This document shows, piece by piece, positions 1 through 10,344 of a stretch of 64,000 nt of DNA. How positions within the stretch are numbered: position 1 is the first letter of the stretch; each line of letters opens with the position of its first letter. Origin of the DNA: Ditylenchus dipsaci (Eukaryota; Nematoda; Chromadorea; Rhabditida; Anguinidae); contig SADC01001204.1 of assembly GCA_004194705.1 (NCBI GenBank), forward strand, positions 868,001 through 932,000, given 5' to 3'. The position numbers and the translations under genes were made by a program. A model generated the notes under the pieces. That model saw only the letters and a program-made list of their open reading frames with translations. It had not been told where the DNA came from and ran no database searches.

Positions 1-262
1 GCTGAGAAAATTTTTTTTAAATCTCAGCCGGCTCAGGAAAATTTTTGCATAAAATTTTTGGCTTTTTGCGTTTATTTTTAACTGTTTTTCGGCCGAGTTC
101 GAAGTGTTCAGTAAATAAAAAAGATTCGGTGATTAAATTTCCTTCCAGGCTATAGCTAATTATTGAATTTCAGTCAGCTGGCTGAGTTCAACTCAGCCAT
201 CAGCCAGCTGAGGCTGAAAAAAATTTTCAGACCTCAGCCGGCTGAGGCTGATGGCTGAGGTA
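1..262. repeat. CAGCCGGCTGAG word array, truncated by window start
   Basis: The palindromic word CTCAGCCGGCTGAG and variants recur at 1-40 and 170-262 in both orientations, separated by an AT-rich core. This is the layout of the other word-array elements in the window. The left end lies outside the window, so neither target duplication nor superfamily can be read. No coding sequence is apparent. Confidence 0.6.
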
Positions 263-802
263 ATCGTGAAGTATACCACCCTGGTGGGAACAAACTTTTT
301 GTGTTGTCTTTTTAAAATACGGCAGAAAATTAAGGTCAAATTCATAATGCTGCATGACAGAACGCAATGACGATTCCGCACTTGGACGTGTTTGACACGC
401 CGTGGCCACCGATGCTATTAAACAATTAAAATATTTTCGATTATTATCCGTCGGGTTCTCAACGAAAATAATTTCAAAAAAATTCTTTTTTGTATTGACC
501 TGGTACACACCTTTTAAAATATTTCCCTCGGCGGTTAGTATGCCCCTCTAAATAATTGATTAAAAGATTACAGCATTTTTTGGAAATATTTTATTTTGAA
601 AAATTTAAAATTTCATCATAGTTTATTTGCATTCGCAATTCACGGCTTTCAGAAACACCCGTAAATGTTGTGTTTTTAACTTTTATTTTTTTATTGTACA
701 GAGGGCGTACTTTTAAAAAATCATCTATTCAGCCCTTTGCCAAAACTGTACTCAAAAATAAATTAAGCACCGAAAAGAGCAAAATAAAATGAAACAACTA
801 TG
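263..802. other. AT-rich intergenic stretch without a firm gene
   Basis: A minus-strand reading frame at about 260-508 is moderately protein-like after a possible acceptor near 420, but no family is recognised and it overlaps the preceding repeat. A degenerate end resembling the TTAA class (TATGCCCCTCTAA) sits near 540-552. The rest is low-complexity AT-rich DNA. Confidence 0.3.
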
Positions 803-952
803 ATGCGCCGCACTCCAAATGAAAAATCGCCTCACTCAGAATGAAAGAGCGCGGGAGTGCGGCTCCAAAAAAGTGTCGCCTGATTGTGTACACGCTGGCG
901 CCGCACCACGGAGTGAAGATTTGCGCGGGAGTGCGGAGGTGCGGCTCTCATT
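803..952. repeat. GCGGGAGTGCGGCTCC word array
   Basis: GCGCCGCACTCC near 808, GCGCGGGAGTGCGGCTCC near 850 and GCGGGAGTGCGGAGGTGCGG near 928 are inverted and direct copies of one GC-rich word in an AT-rich setting. Local GC is much higher than the flanks. No terminal duplication is recognised. Confidence 0.5.
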
Positions 953-1010
953 AGATTCCTAGCTTAAAATTCGAGTTTGCGCAAAATTTAATGCATTATT
1001 TGATTAAAAA

Positions 1011-1105
1011 TTTAAATTTGACAGGAGATTTACATATTTTATTTGAAATTGAATTTGACGGGGTAAAAAATAAATTTGACGGGAGATTTACATATTTTGA
1101 CGGGT
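1011..1105 (+). repeat. Short tandem repeat, AATTTGACGGGAGATTTACA
   Basis: Two close copies of about 30 bases (1011-1041 and 1070-1103), plus partial copies of AATTTGACGGG. Noncoding. Confidence 0.5.
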
Positions 1106-1109
1106 GGTT

Positions 1110-1291
1110 TCACTTATAGCCAACTTCTATACAGATTTTTCAACTTGGTTTCTAACAAAACAAGGCCTAGAATTTTATTTTAGGTATAGTTTTGTTAGGA
1201 ACCAAGTTGAAAAATCCGTACAGAAGATCAATGATTCGGAAATTTTTTTGAATTGGCTGGGACAAATTGTAAAACAGGTGAGCATGCCCCT
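1110..1291. mobile_element. TTAA-class palindromic MITE, left end lost
   Basis: The inverted arms carry CAACTTGGTTTCTAACAAAA and its complement around a TAGAATTTTATTTTAGG centre. The right end reads GCATGCCCCT followed by TTAA (1292-1295), the terminus shared with complete members at 60820-61050 and 34266-34494. The left tip is missing. Confidence 0.7.
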
Positions 1292-1321
1292 TTAAAGGGA
1301 GGGTGAAAGCTTTTAAGGAGA

Positions 1322-1583
1322 TACCGTATAACCTCTATTAAACGGGCATGCCCGTTTAATTTTCAACCCTAAAAAATCGGAAAAAAATATTTTGATTTTG
1401 AGATTTTGGGTACTCAAAAAAACCTAAAAAGCGAAATCAACTAAGATCGAGGTGATCAAGAAAACGCGAAAAACAGATTTGCAAAATTTTTTTTTGCGCT
1501 GAGATATAGGTCCTTGAGGGTGCCCGTTTATTAGAGGGTGTCCGTTTATTGGAGGGTGTCCGTTTAATAGAGGTTTTACGGTA
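1322..1583. mobile_element. TACCGTA-class TA MITE, word AAACGGGCA
   Basis: It starts TACCGTATAACCTCTATTAA and ends with the complement TAATAGAGGTTTTACGGTA, with TA at both boundaries. The word CCCGTTTA occurs at the left end and three times at the right. The inner body (CTAAAAAGCGAAATCAACTA, AAAACGCGAAAAACAGATTT) is shared with the elements at 4728, 6886, 17548, 41047 and 44372. No ORF. The class resembles pogo/Tc1-mariner non-autonomous elements because of the TA target. Confidence 0.85.
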
Positions 1584-2049
1584 TCATTGTTATCTGCAGG
1601 AATAGTAATTTTAATTGCAAAAGTAAAGGTGTGGTTTAAATGAAATTCTTGATTCACTTAATCGAATAAAGTTACAAAATCTCGTCATTGGAAATGGCCA
1701 AAAATACAACTTTTGGTTGAATTTTTTTAGCAATTTTATTTATCTCATCTACTGTTGTTTGGGCTTAGCACTAAAATCTTTTCTAACTTTTTCTCTTTCT
1801 TTTTGAATAAAAACAATGTCTGAAGTGACCAATTAGTCTTGTTTTGGATCACTTTTAAAACTGGCCAAAATATGGCCAACCGGCGAAAGAGGGTTGATGG
1901 ATATTGAGTACCCAAAAAAGATTTTGACCCAAAATTTCGAAAAGTCTAAAGTTTTCGGGTGTCAAATAAAAGACAAATCTTTTAATAAAGGACGTTTGGG
2001 AGCCTTAGTCATATATACCTTTTTGCCAGAAATTACATTTTTTTGGAGC
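1584..2049. other. Unassigned AT-rich stretch
   Basis: No gene or RNA recognised. The sequence from about 1890 onward may be the interior of the TTAA-type element whose right end is at 2139. Confidence 0.3.
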
Positions 2050-2139
2050 GGAAATGTCGGTGCGCAAACGCGCGCGACCGTTTGAATTTCACTGGTGCCC
2101 GCCTTTCAAAATACTCCCATCGGCGACGGGCATGCCCCT
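2050..2139. mobile_element. Right end of a TTAA-class element, variant B
   Basis: The end reads GGCGACGGGCATGCCCCT followed by TTAA at 2140-2143. Its subterminal GGTGCCCGCCTTTCAAAATA matches, inverted, the isolated left end at 11874-11920. It differs from the CACGCTAATAAGAGG variant found at 60820. A matching left end is not obvious. Confidence 0.55.
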
Positions 2140-2307
2140 TTAACTTACTGAGTTTTATTACTAAAACCTTTGAAAGATTCTAGTGGTCATTCTGGTTGAA
2201 AAAATTTACATGCTCATATGAAAAAAATTCAAAACCAGCAAAATAAAGTTCAATTTTGCTAATTACTATATGATAACATTTTTAAAAAACCCAACAAATT
2301 TACCCAC

Positions 2308-2604
2308 CGTAATTTGAGTGGACTCCAGCGCCTTGTCCATGAAAGACTCCAGATGGTTGTTGGGCTGGCTGCTTTTCTCGCTTTCAATCTCCTCCTTGAT
2401 AGATGATTTGAATAGAGAAGGCGCATTGTCGCCAGCTGGCAAGCCAGCACTGCTAGGTCTAGTAACTGAATGGGCACTCCTTCTTCTGGCTTACCAATGC
2501 CCAACTGCCTGTCCCTATCCTGATCCAACACAACTATGGAGCGTCGAGGAGAGATTGGTGCTGGCTGCAGAAGTGATTGCTGAGGAATGCTTTATAGAGG
2601 TCAT
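2308..2604 (-). CDS. Possible exon(s) of an unrecognised gene
   Basis: On the minus strand an open stretch rich in Ser and Pro, then Glu and Lys, ends in FMDKALESTQIT followed by donor GTGGGTAAAT (2307 downward). The same frame is open from an ATG at 2604 (MTSIKHSSAITSAAST), but two stops between about 2520 and 2490 separate the two parts. A short intron ending near GGTAAGCCAG could remove them, though the frame of that join is not exact. GC is higher than in the flanks and the residue composition is protein-like. The IKEEIESEK patch suggests a nuclear or regulatory protein, but no domain is recognised. It could be a decayed exon. Confidence 0.4.
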
Positions 2605-2639
2605 CCGGATAAAGGAAAAGAACCCACAATAATTCCGTT

Positions 2640-2870
2640 AACCATATAATATATTGAACCATATTGATTATAATCACCATAATCAAATTTGATCACTATT
2701 TAAAACTTAAAATTTTACAGTGAAAAATTGGTGCTTTTTCCGGAAAATTATGACAGCAAGGGTTCAAGTTCTTGAGACCGAGAATATTTTGTCCGTATCC
2801 CGTCAGATGTAGATTAATTAGTTTCATAAAAAATTTTCAGCCATTGGAAGAGTATAAGGGGCCAAAATAT
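2640..2870. other. Unassigned AT-rich stretch
   Basis: No convincing gene, RNA or repeat boundary was seen. It ends at the CCGGCCGAAACAC array. Confidence 0.3.
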
Positions 2871-3183
2871 AGAACAGGCACCCCAGTCTATTCTAAAACA
2901 GGCACCCCACTTCGAAAACACCCGGCCGAAACACTTCCGCCGAAAACCCCCCGCCAAAATACCCCCGGCTGAAACACCCCCATTTAAATATTTTATCATG
3001 AATGTAATTAATGGCTTACTCCAAAATAGATGTTGAACCACTCTAAGGAATCAGAATGCTGTAAAAACTGATAAAAAAATATGTTATTTTGGTTAGTAAA
3101 GAACTACTTCCGAGAAATTTTTTCCCAGGGGACAAAGGTAAATCATTAAAAAAAGGTACCCTTATACTCCAAAAAGATGGAAT

Positions 3184-3478
3184 TGGAACATAGTTTTGTC
3201 AACTGGGACCTACCGCGTAAAGAAACTCTTGTATGTATGCTTTTTCACGCATCCAGAGTCACTTTCGAGTGATTGGTATCTAAGGTAAGTAAGTGCGCGC
3301 ATCTCTAACTCTCAAGCCCCTGCGCCCCTTCGGGGGCTCCCTTCAGGGCGCAGGGGCTTGAGAGTTAATGATGCGCGCACTTACTTACCTTAGACATGAT
3401 TCCGAGATGTAGTCTTGGTCCTAAATGCATATAGAGTCTATTTTTGCAACGGCCCGAGTTAAAAAACATGGTATACAT
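3184..3478. repeat. Foldback family, partial copy with GC hairpin
   Basis: It begins GAACATAGTTTTGTCAACTG, runs through CCAGAGTCACTTTCGAGTGA and into a GC-rich hairpin: CTCAAGCCCCTGCGCCCC near 3313 and GGGCGCAGGGGCTTGAGAG near 3346. Both stem sides carry AAGGTAAGTAAGTGCGCGCAT (3282 and, inverted, 3373). This is one of about eleven copies in the window. Confidence 0.75.
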
Positions 3479-3529
3479 TCGACTTATATATGAGTACACA
3501 TAGGATCACGGTAACACTTTACTTGGCCC

Positions 3530-4390
3530 CCCCCCCCACGGCTGACCCACTTTCGAGGTGAATTTTTAAAACCGATTGCATATTCGTGTTTCTCGACCCG
3601 GATTTAAAGGGAAATGATCATCAGATTCTGTGAAAGTGAAAAAATTTTTTTGGATTTGCCTTGGTCCCCAAAAGTTAAATTTTAGAAAAATTTGAAAAAA
3701 AATATTTTCAAATTGGCGCCTTTTGAATTTAAAAGGGAATAAGGGCTGTATTGGGAGGAAGGGAATAGAAGGGGCCACTTTTATGTCAGAACAATAGAAA
3801 AGTAAATATATGTATTCTTCGACTGCCTCACCATGTTTTTTAACTGGGCCGTGGCAAAAAGAGACTCTATATGCATTTTATGATCAAGTGTACTTCTCGG
3901 AATCATGTCTAAGGTAAGTGAGTGCGCGCATCTCTAACTCTCGAGCCCCATGCGCCCACTTCGAGGGCGCAGGGGGCTTGGGGGCTTGGAATTGAGATGC
4001 GCACACCCACATACCTTAGACGCAAATCACTGGAAAGTGACTCTAGATGCATGAAAAAGCATCCAAACCAGAGTTTATTTATGCGGTAGGCCCCAGTATT
4101 CAAAACTATGTTCAACATCTCTTGTTAGGGGCCTTGTGTGATAAGTGGCCCCTTATTCCCTTCCCTCCTAATACAGCCTTAATCCCTTAAAATTCAAAAG
4201 GCGCCAATTTAAAAAAAATTTTCAAATTTTTTAAAATTTAACCTTGGGGGACCAAGGCAAATCCCAAAAAAATTTTCACTTTCACAGAATGATCATTCCC
4301 GTAAAAATCCGGGTCGAAAAACACGAATATGTAATCGGTTTTTAAAAATTCACCTCGAGAGTGGGTAACGTGGGGGGGGGATGGTTGCCA
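3530..4390. repeat. Foldback family, near-complete long palindrome
   Basis: The arms are about 420 bases, converging on a GC-rich head near 3945-3985. The outer arms carry CACTTTCGAGGTGAATTTTT and its complement, CTTGGTCCCCAAAAGTTAAA with GACCAAGGCAAATCC, and CCTTTTGAATTT with its complement. The head again has GTCTAAGGTAAGTGAGTGCG. Runs of C (3527-3538) and G (4371-4380) mark the tips. No protein. Confidence 0.8.
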
Positions 4391-4727
4391 AGTAAAGTCT
4401 AGCCAGGATCACTTCATTCTGGTGCATATTCATTTAAAATTCACGGTAGTAGCATATGTAATGGCACTGTAATAGCGTAAATAAACTTTTGTTACTATTA
4501 AACTTTCTTTTTGTATTTCGGCGGGGGTGTTTCGGGTGGACCCAAAGGAAGCTATTTGAGACCACAAATTTAACTTAGTGGACCTGGCGAAGCTTTTCTA
4601 TTATAAGGCTAAAATAATCTATGAAACCAACCACGGACAATCTTTGCAAGTACAGGGTGTGTCAGAATTGCGCGCAATTTTTTTTAAATGAAGGTTTAGT
4701 GGCATTGCGCTTTTTCTATAAAATTTA

Positions 4728-4981
4728 TACCGTATTTCCTCTAATAAGCGCCCCGGGGCGCTTATTTTTCAAACCCCAAAATCGGAAAATTTGGAATTCG
4801 ATTTCGAGATTTTCGGGTGCTCAACCAAAATCTAAAAAGTGGAATCGGTAGAGCTCGTGGGAGTTAAGAAAACGTATCAAACAGCTTTGCAAAATATTGC
4901 TTTCTACACTGAGATCCAGACCCTCAAAGTCGAGGGGGGGGCGCTTATTAGAGCGGGGGCGCTTATAGAGGAAATACGGTA
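4728..4981. mobile_element. TACCGTA-class TA MITE, word AAGCGCCCC
   Basis: Complete: TACCGTATTTCCTCTAATAA at the left and TATAGAGGAAATACGGTA at the right, with TA boundaries. GCGCTTATT repeats at the right end. The body CAACCAAAATCTAAAAAGTG and GAGCTCGTGGGAGTTAAG is shared with sister elements that use different words. Noncoding. Confidence 0.9.
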
Positions 4982-4993
4982 AGTATTTTTTAA

Positions 4994-5046
4994 AGTTGAC
5001 CACTCATTTTGTAACTGACATTCTTAGCTACAAAATGAGTGGTCAA
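4994..5046. repeat. Short hairpin, GTTGACCACTCATTTTGTA
   Basis: The two arms GTTGACCACTCATTTTGTA and TACAAAATGAGTGGTCAAC pair around a 14-base loop. A related single arm occurs at about 21533. Purpose unknown. Confidence 0.5.
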
Positions 5047-5064
5047 CCATAAAAAAATTTATTT

Positions 5065-5195
5065 TTTCTCTTAAAAGTAGGATGAGGTCATAAATATCAG
5101 ATTGAGTTCGAACGAGTGAAAACAAAGACGATTTTTGAAAACTTGCTGGTCCCCGCCTTAATTTGCGGTGTAACGCGCTGGTGTGCCCCTTTTAT
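5065..5195 (+). repeat. Dispersed repeat shared with 35810-35950
   Basis: AAAAGTAGGATGAGGTCATA, GATTTTTGAAAACTTGCT and CCTTAATTTGCG..GTAACGCG occur in the same order at 35812-35950. No coding potential; class unknown. Confidence 0.6.
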
Positions 5196-5339
5196 CAAAA
5201 GTTGTTCATTCATCATCTCAGTTTTCATTGCCATTCTTGGTCTTAAATTTTCCTCTCTGTCAATATTATTTCCAGTTATTATTTCCTTATCGTTTTCAAT
5301 GGATACATAAAATATTGTCACGGGCTGTTTTATATCATC

Positions 5340-5615
5340 TAATATTAATCAGTCGTATAGGTCCAGGGGTGAAAGACTGATCGAACCTTGTATTATGTAA
5401 GTGGTGAATAAGGTAAAATGTAAGGTAATCAAATACCAAGGGTCTTAATTAGGTATAAGGGCGAAAGACTGGTCGAACCCTCTAATATCGACCACGCATA
5501 CAGATTCAGTGGCTAATGACTGGATTAGTCATCTAGCATTTCGGTGGTGATTAAGTGAAAATGAGGTAGCAAGTGCCCAGGCTCTTAATTAGGTATGAGG
5601 GCAAATTATCCAGGT
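5340..5615 (+). repeat. Diverged tandem repeat, unit about 100-140 bases
   Basis: TAGGTCCAGGGGTGAAAGAC, TAGGTATAAGGGCGAAAGAC and TAGGTATGAGGGCAAATTA occur in order, each followed by related text including GTCGAACC and GGTGATTAAGTGAAAATGAGG. The copies are diverged; no gene seen. Confidence 0.5.
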
Positions 5616-6084
5616 CCCCAACATGCACTACTGACATTACTTGACAGGACTTCAGCCTGAAAAGAAACGAAAGAAGTACTATGACGCCGATGACAGAATT
5701 CTAAAGAAGGTGCAGCAATATGCAAGACTGATCCAGAAGACCTAGATCTCCTGCAATATCTACGAAGACTGGCCTATAACTTTATTATGGATTAATGATC
5801 GAGTTGTTATTTGTTTGATGTTTAGTTTTTGTGTTATATTTTTGCCAATAAATGACCGAGTGGCAATTTTTAACGATGAAACATCTATTAGACCATTATT
5901 AATGTGTAATTGGGGTACATGTCAATTTTCCGCCGACCAATTTTCCGCCGACCAATTTTCCGCCGACAAATTTTCCGCCGACCAATTTCCGCCGACCAAT
6001 TTTCCGCCGCCAACCCCTATATATATTTCGCTATATAGAATTTGGCTATCTATTTTTTTACCTGTTTTATCATGTTTTGGTCAC

Positions 6085-6420
6085 TGGAGCTGGGCAAAAA
6101 GTCTCTAAATGCATTTCTGTTCAAGAGTCTTGCTCGGAATTATGTCTAAGGTAAGTGAGGCGCGCATCTCTAACCAACCAAGCCCCCTGCGCCCCTTCGG
6201 GGGCGCAGGGGCTTGGTTGCTTGGGGTTGAGATGCGCACACCCACATACCTTAGACGCAAATCACTCGAAAGTGACTCTGGATGCATAAAAAATGTATGC
6301 ATACCAGAGTTTATTTATGCGGTAGGCCCCAGTCAACAAAACTATGTTCAACATCTTCCTTTTGTTAGAAACTGGCACCTGTTTAGTCCATTTCCACCCA
6401 AATACAGACCTAAATCCCTT
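6085..6420. repeat. Foldback family copy nested in a word element
   Basis: Hairpin head with AAGCCCCCTGCGCCCC and GGGGGCGCAGGGGCTTGG, flanked by GTCTAAGGTAAGTGAGGCG and its inverted partner TACCTTAGACGCAAATCACT. It ends at AACAAAACTATGTTCAACAT. It lies inside the element at 5913-6842. Confidence 0.75.
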
Positions 6421-6463
6421 GAAAAATGGTCAAAATAGGTGATTTCGGGTGGTACAGTTTGGA

Positions 6464-6502
6464 GATCCTCCAGATCCTTCAGATCCTCCAGTTGGAAGGA
6501 TC
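6464..6502 (+). repeat. Microrepeat, GATCCTCCA
   Basis: Three direct copies of GATCCTYCA followed by an inverted GGAAGGATC. Short and noncoding. Confidence 0.5.
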
Positions 6503-6885
6503 TGCCTCTTCATCATTAGTTTCCACTGCAAATTCTGTCAGGAAATTCCTAAATACTTAATTATGACCTTAAACATATTCGAAAGTCCATACTTGATTGA
6601 GTTAGGGCAGTAAAATTGAGTTAGGCAGTAAAATAACAAGGGGATAGGAGAAAGGGTCATTCACAGAAGAAACTTTAACTTGAAAACAGAAATTGAATTA
6701 TGGCGGCGGAAAATTGGTCGGCGGAAAATGGTCGGCGGAAAATTTGTCGGCGGAAAATTGGTCGGCGGAAAATTTGTCGGCGGAAAATTGTCCGCGGAAA
6801 ATTGTCCGCGGAAAATTGGTCGGCGGAAAATTGACCGGTACCGTGTAATTGTTGTAAATCGCACAGTTATTATGCTAATCAGAAA

Positions 6886-7139
6886 TACCGTATTTTCTCC
6901 AATTATAGACCCGGGTCTATAATTTTTCAACCTTCAGTAAATCGGAAAATTTTGATTTCGATCTCGAGATTTTCGGGTGCTCAACCAAAATCTAAAAAGT
7001 GGGATCGGCAGAGCTCGTGGGAGCTAAAAAACGCAAAAAAGATATTTGCAAAATTTTCACTCTGCGCTGAGATACAGACCCTCAAAGTTTAGGGGGGTCT
7101 ATAATTAGAGACGGGTCTATAATTAGAGAAAATATGGTA
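6886..7139. mobile_element. TACCGTA-class TA MITE, word TTATAGACCC
   Basis: TACCGTATTTTCTCCAATTA at the left and TAATTAGAGAAAATATGGTA at the right. GGGTCTATAATT repeats near both ends. The body CAACCAAAATCTAAAAAGTG and GAGCTCGTGGGAGCTAA matches the AAGCGCC-word element at 4728. Noncoding. Confidence 0.9.
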
Positions 7140-7222
7140 GGTGACTAATCGTCCGGTTTTAGCAATAGGTGACGAATCGTCCCGAGTGATGAATCGGCCG
7201 AGGTGATGAATTGTCAGGGACC
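7139..7222 (+). repeat. Word array, GTGAYGAATCGTC
   Basis: Four diverged copies of GTGACTAATCGTC, GTGACGAATCGTC, GTGATGAATCGGC and GTGATGAATTGTC. No inverted partner array was seen, so it may be a solitary arm. Confidence 0.5.
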
Positions 7223-7284
7223 GGTAGAAACAACTAAAAAGGGTTATTTCTATAATAAGAAAAGATATAAAAAACCACTGAAAA

Positions 7285-8005
7285 AAGAGGCGCCGGCACC
7301 TGACCACAGAATTTTCAAAAGCGGCGCCAGCGCCCCAATTTTTCAGAAATTTCCGGGCGCACACCGGCGCTGGCGCCGGCGCCCGTCCAAGTATGCCCTG
7401 GGCGATGCGTATATAAAGTTTCCTCCCCTTTAAGGCCTTTGTGAGCCATTGAAAGTATATTGTTAATAATTTTTAAAATCACATGTTTGTTGCGCTTTTC
7501 ATAACCTTTCAAGCATACTTGCACTTTCCGGAAAATAGGGCGCCAGCGCCGGTGCCAGGTTTTTCAAAATTTCGGCGCCGGAGCGCCAGGGTTGAATTAG
7601 GGCGACAGCGCCGGCGCCAGCCTTTTTAAAATTTAAATGCCGGGGGGCCAGGGTGGAATCAAAGCGCGCCGGCGCCAGGCTTTTTTGAAATTTAGGCACC
7701 GGGCGCCAGGGTAAATAAGGGCGCCGGCTCCGGAGTCTGTTTTTTTTCGTCTCCAAATGATTTTTTATAATAAGAAATGTTTTATTTTATCTCAAAAATA
7801 TATGATATAGAAGAAAATCTTAATAAATGTAAATGTAAGAAAATTTTCAAAAAAAAAATTCGAATTTTTCTAAAAAACACCGGTTGTTCAAGTATTGTTG
7901 TTAAGTATGCTCCTTTCCGGAAATCTTGGCGTCGGCGCCAGCTGTAAAAAACCGAAGAGCATCGGCGCTGGGTTTTTAAAAAATCGGCGCCAGCGCCTTA
8001 AAGTT
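7285..8005. mobile_element. GGCGCC word-array cluster with CAAGTATGC tips
   Basis: GCGCCGGCGCC-type words fill 7285-7392, 7530-7730 and 7925-8005 in both orientations. The junctions carry CCAAGTATGC (7386), GCATACTTGCACTTTCCGG (7506) and AAGTATGCTCCTTTCCGG (7903). The same tip bounds the GCCGCC-word element at 21815-22550. At least two elements or fragments abut here; no target duplication was resolved. Confidence 0.6.
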
Positions 8006-8630
8006 TGTCCGGGAATTTATTGAACATCCTTTAACACTCGCTTCTGATGCAATTTTTTGCAAAATATCACGTGATATTTTATTTTTTGTAAGTGGTCTAT
8101 AAAGTTTCAAGAAAATTACGAAACCAAGTAACAGACACTTGGATTTTTGTCCAAAAGTTACTGGTTTTTGTGAGGTTATGTGATCACCTTGTTTATGTAA
8201 AATAAAAAAATCTGCTTCTTTACATAAAATAATTATTTGATGTTATTTTTTAAATTCACAATTTTCCGCCGCTTAAACCGTCATCGGCAACTCTGCCGCG
8301 GTTGTGCCGGCTCGCCGCCGTCGCTGCCGCGCCACCGATAAAACCAAAAAAGAAAAAAAGCCTACTTTACAAAAAAGAAGAATGAATTTAAATGTTTACA
8401 AACTTGGCGTTCTGTTAAAACTTTTGGTCAAAAAATTTCCACCTGGAAATTTTTTTGTGACCAAACGCCCCTATGCCGTTTAAATAAAGTTTTAAATTAG
8501 CAGAAAAACCATATTTAGAAAAAGCGGTCTTGTCCCTTTCTGAATAATTAAGAACTTTGAAAAAGCTCTGCTTGTTTTTTACAATATATTATTTGGTGTC
8601 TGGCAAAACTTGTCGAAAAATATCATGCTC
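8006..8630. other. AT-rich stretch upstream of the F-box-like gene
   Basis: It holds a GC-rich patch at 8268-8336 (repeated GCCGC and GCCG) and a hairpin at 8425-8462 (TTGGTCAAAAAATTTCC with its complement). No gene was recognised. A pyrimidine tract with acceptor TTTTTTGCAG at 8634-8643 lies 21 bases before the gene start and could be a trans-splice or 5' UTR acceptor. Confidence 0.4.
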
Positions 8631-8664
8631 TAATTTTTTGCAGGCAATATATACACTTTTTGTA

Positions 8665-9918
8665 ATGCTTCCTACTGATATTTATTGGGATATTGTTCGA
8701 TTCATTGGTTTGGAGAGTTGCATAGACTTAATTTGCACATCCACAAAAATGCACTGTATTTTTACTCGTCGTACCAGACTGCAGCTGTCTTCTTTGCTAA
8801 TCAAGGTTATATACTCTTAAAATTTACACAAACTTGAGATGCTAGTTGGCAGGTATTGTGTATTTTGAGTCATATGTTTTAGATGCTTGACCTGACATCC
8901 CTACAAAACCTTCAGCAATTGCTCACGGAACTCTATGATTTGGGTTATCATGATGACTATGACAGGATGCAGCAGAGTCTGAAAGAGCAAATAGAAGTGC
9001 AGATCGAGTGGGCCACCCGTTTATTGCGTTCTGTTGGGACAAGTTGGTTTTTTTCTTTTGTCTGCTTCTTTATCCATGCGTGTTCAGGCAAAGAAGAAAA
9101 TCTTTCAGCCATTGAATGGAATAGCCCCCAGTCTCTCCTGAAGCAGTTCCGGGTTCTCGATGGATTGATTGAGCAGATAAAAAAGTTCGACCAATTTAAA
9201 GAAGGTGAGTTTCCAATTCAATCAACTGTCCGCCAGCTGAGCTTGATGTGCACGCGTCTGATTAGCAATCATGCTAAAGGTGAGTTTTGAATTTCACATA
9301 TTTTCGAAATAACTTGTTTATATTGTCAGGTGTTGGAAAACTCGTGACTCCGCCACCGCCTTCTCAATTTCAGCCGTTGCCTCCGACTCCTTTTCGATCG
9401 ACTTATGGATATGGTTCTCCTCCGTCTGCTCAGAATATGATGTTCCGTCATCAGTCGAGTGGTTTTGCTCAGCCGATCTGCACTCAGACAGCTTATACAT
9501 CGAGTGCTGTTGGATACCTGCCGCCTCCAACAAACTCAGTTACTGACTATGGCTCTTTTTCGCTTGTGTCTGGCCCGTCTTCTCAGTCAAACAATCTCTC
9601 TCAGTCTGTGTACGCCCAAGCAGCATCCACATCTACTGCTGATCGATATTTGCTGCCGATGCATTCTCAAAGACCAGCTGTTGCTTATGGTGCTCCTCCA
9701 GGGTCTATTCTCCGCTCAAATGCTGCTGTTGATAGAATCAAGCCGAACTACCGAGTGCGAGACAACGTCTATGTTTGCATTGCAGGAAAGAGAGAGTGTG
9801 GAACAGTATGCGACAGTATAATAGCTATCGGTGTTCATTTGAAGGGCCGTCATAGTAAGTTTACTTTCCTCTGAAACTTTGAACAATTCTAGTGCTCGAG
9901 TTTAGAAATTCCATATGA
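8665..9918 (+). CDS. F-box-like protein with Pro/Ser/Gln-rich C-terminal half
   Basis: Five exons are read: 8665-8805, 8883-9042, 9088-9279, 9330-9854 and 9893-9918. All junctions are GT..AG and the phases agree (0, 1, 1, 1), giving introns of 77, 45, 50 and 38 bases. The start MLPTDIYWDIVRFIGLESC is a short F-box-like motif (LP..I...I..F), placed after acceptor TTTTTTGCAG at 8643. A leucine-rich, probably helical middle region follows (LQNLQQLLTELYDLG). The third part is Pro, Ser, Gln and Tyr rich (PPPPSQFQPLPPTPF) and ends in a more ordered segment with RVRDNVYVCIAGKRECG. F-box proteins recruit substrates to SCF ubiquitin ligases; that role here is inference from a weak motif. The last exon, and hence the C-terminus, is the least certain. 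An AATAAA lies near 10033. Confidence 0.7.
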
Positions 9919-10344
9919 TCAGCATAAACAAGAATAGGAGCATGCTCGGATCAATAATCAGACAATAGTTTTTTTATAAGTTTTCTCTTGACGGTTGTAT
10001 CTGTATTGTACGACATATGTTGACCTTATCAGAAATAAATGCTACTTTCTCGAATGTTTCCTTTTTTCGACCTGCGAGATAGTGTCCCTTGCGTTCAACT
10101 TCAATTTGTGTCTTTTTCAAAGACCTGTGTTGAGATGTTTTTTTCCGCCGATTTCTGTATTGCACGCGGGACTTGTATAATGAAGTGTTGCCTTTTACGA
10201 TGTCACATGAAAAAGTTCGGGAGACAGAGCCCCTCGAAGTTCCTGAAAAACATGATACGAGTATCATGATTTTCAGCATATTTCTGTAATCTCTCGTGCT
10301 ATACATATTTTCGAGTTTCCAAAGTTGTATAGATTATTTTAATA
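9919..10344 (+). other. Probable 3' UTR and intergenic stretch
   Basis: AATAAA near 10033 could serve the F-box-like gene. A short palindrome ACATGATACGAGTATCATG sits near 10249. Overlapping small frames on both strands do not look like real proteins. Confidence 0.35.

Larger units (their letters stand above)
2874..4540. mobile_element. Possible word element bounded by CCGCCGAAACACCC arrays
   Basis: At 2874-2985 the words ACAGGCACCCC and GGCCGAAACACTTCCGCCG repeat. At 4517-4540 the complement GGCGGGGGTGTTTCGGG occurs. The pair could be the two arms of one element now filled by copies of the foldback family at 3184-4390. No target duplication was found, so this pairing is inference. Confidence 0.35.
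5913..6842. mobile_element. MULE-like word element, word CGCCGACCAATTTTC, 9-bp target duplication
   Basis: The left tip GGGTACATGTCAATTTTCCG and right tip (complement GGTACCGGTCAATTTTCCG) are flanked by an exact 9-bp duplication GTGTAATTG at 5904-5912 and 6843-6851. The left array (5930-6013) has about six copies of the word and the right array (6701-6838) about eight, inverted. Nine-bp duplications are typical of Mutator-like elements. The core holds a foldback-family copy (about 6085-6420) and no transposase. Confidence 0.88.

Noticed and set aside
8268..8336. GC-rich patch as a promoter CpG island for the F-box-like gene
   Set aside because: It is short, made of GCCG repeats like decayed GC words elsewhere, and CpG islands are not expected in this type of genome.
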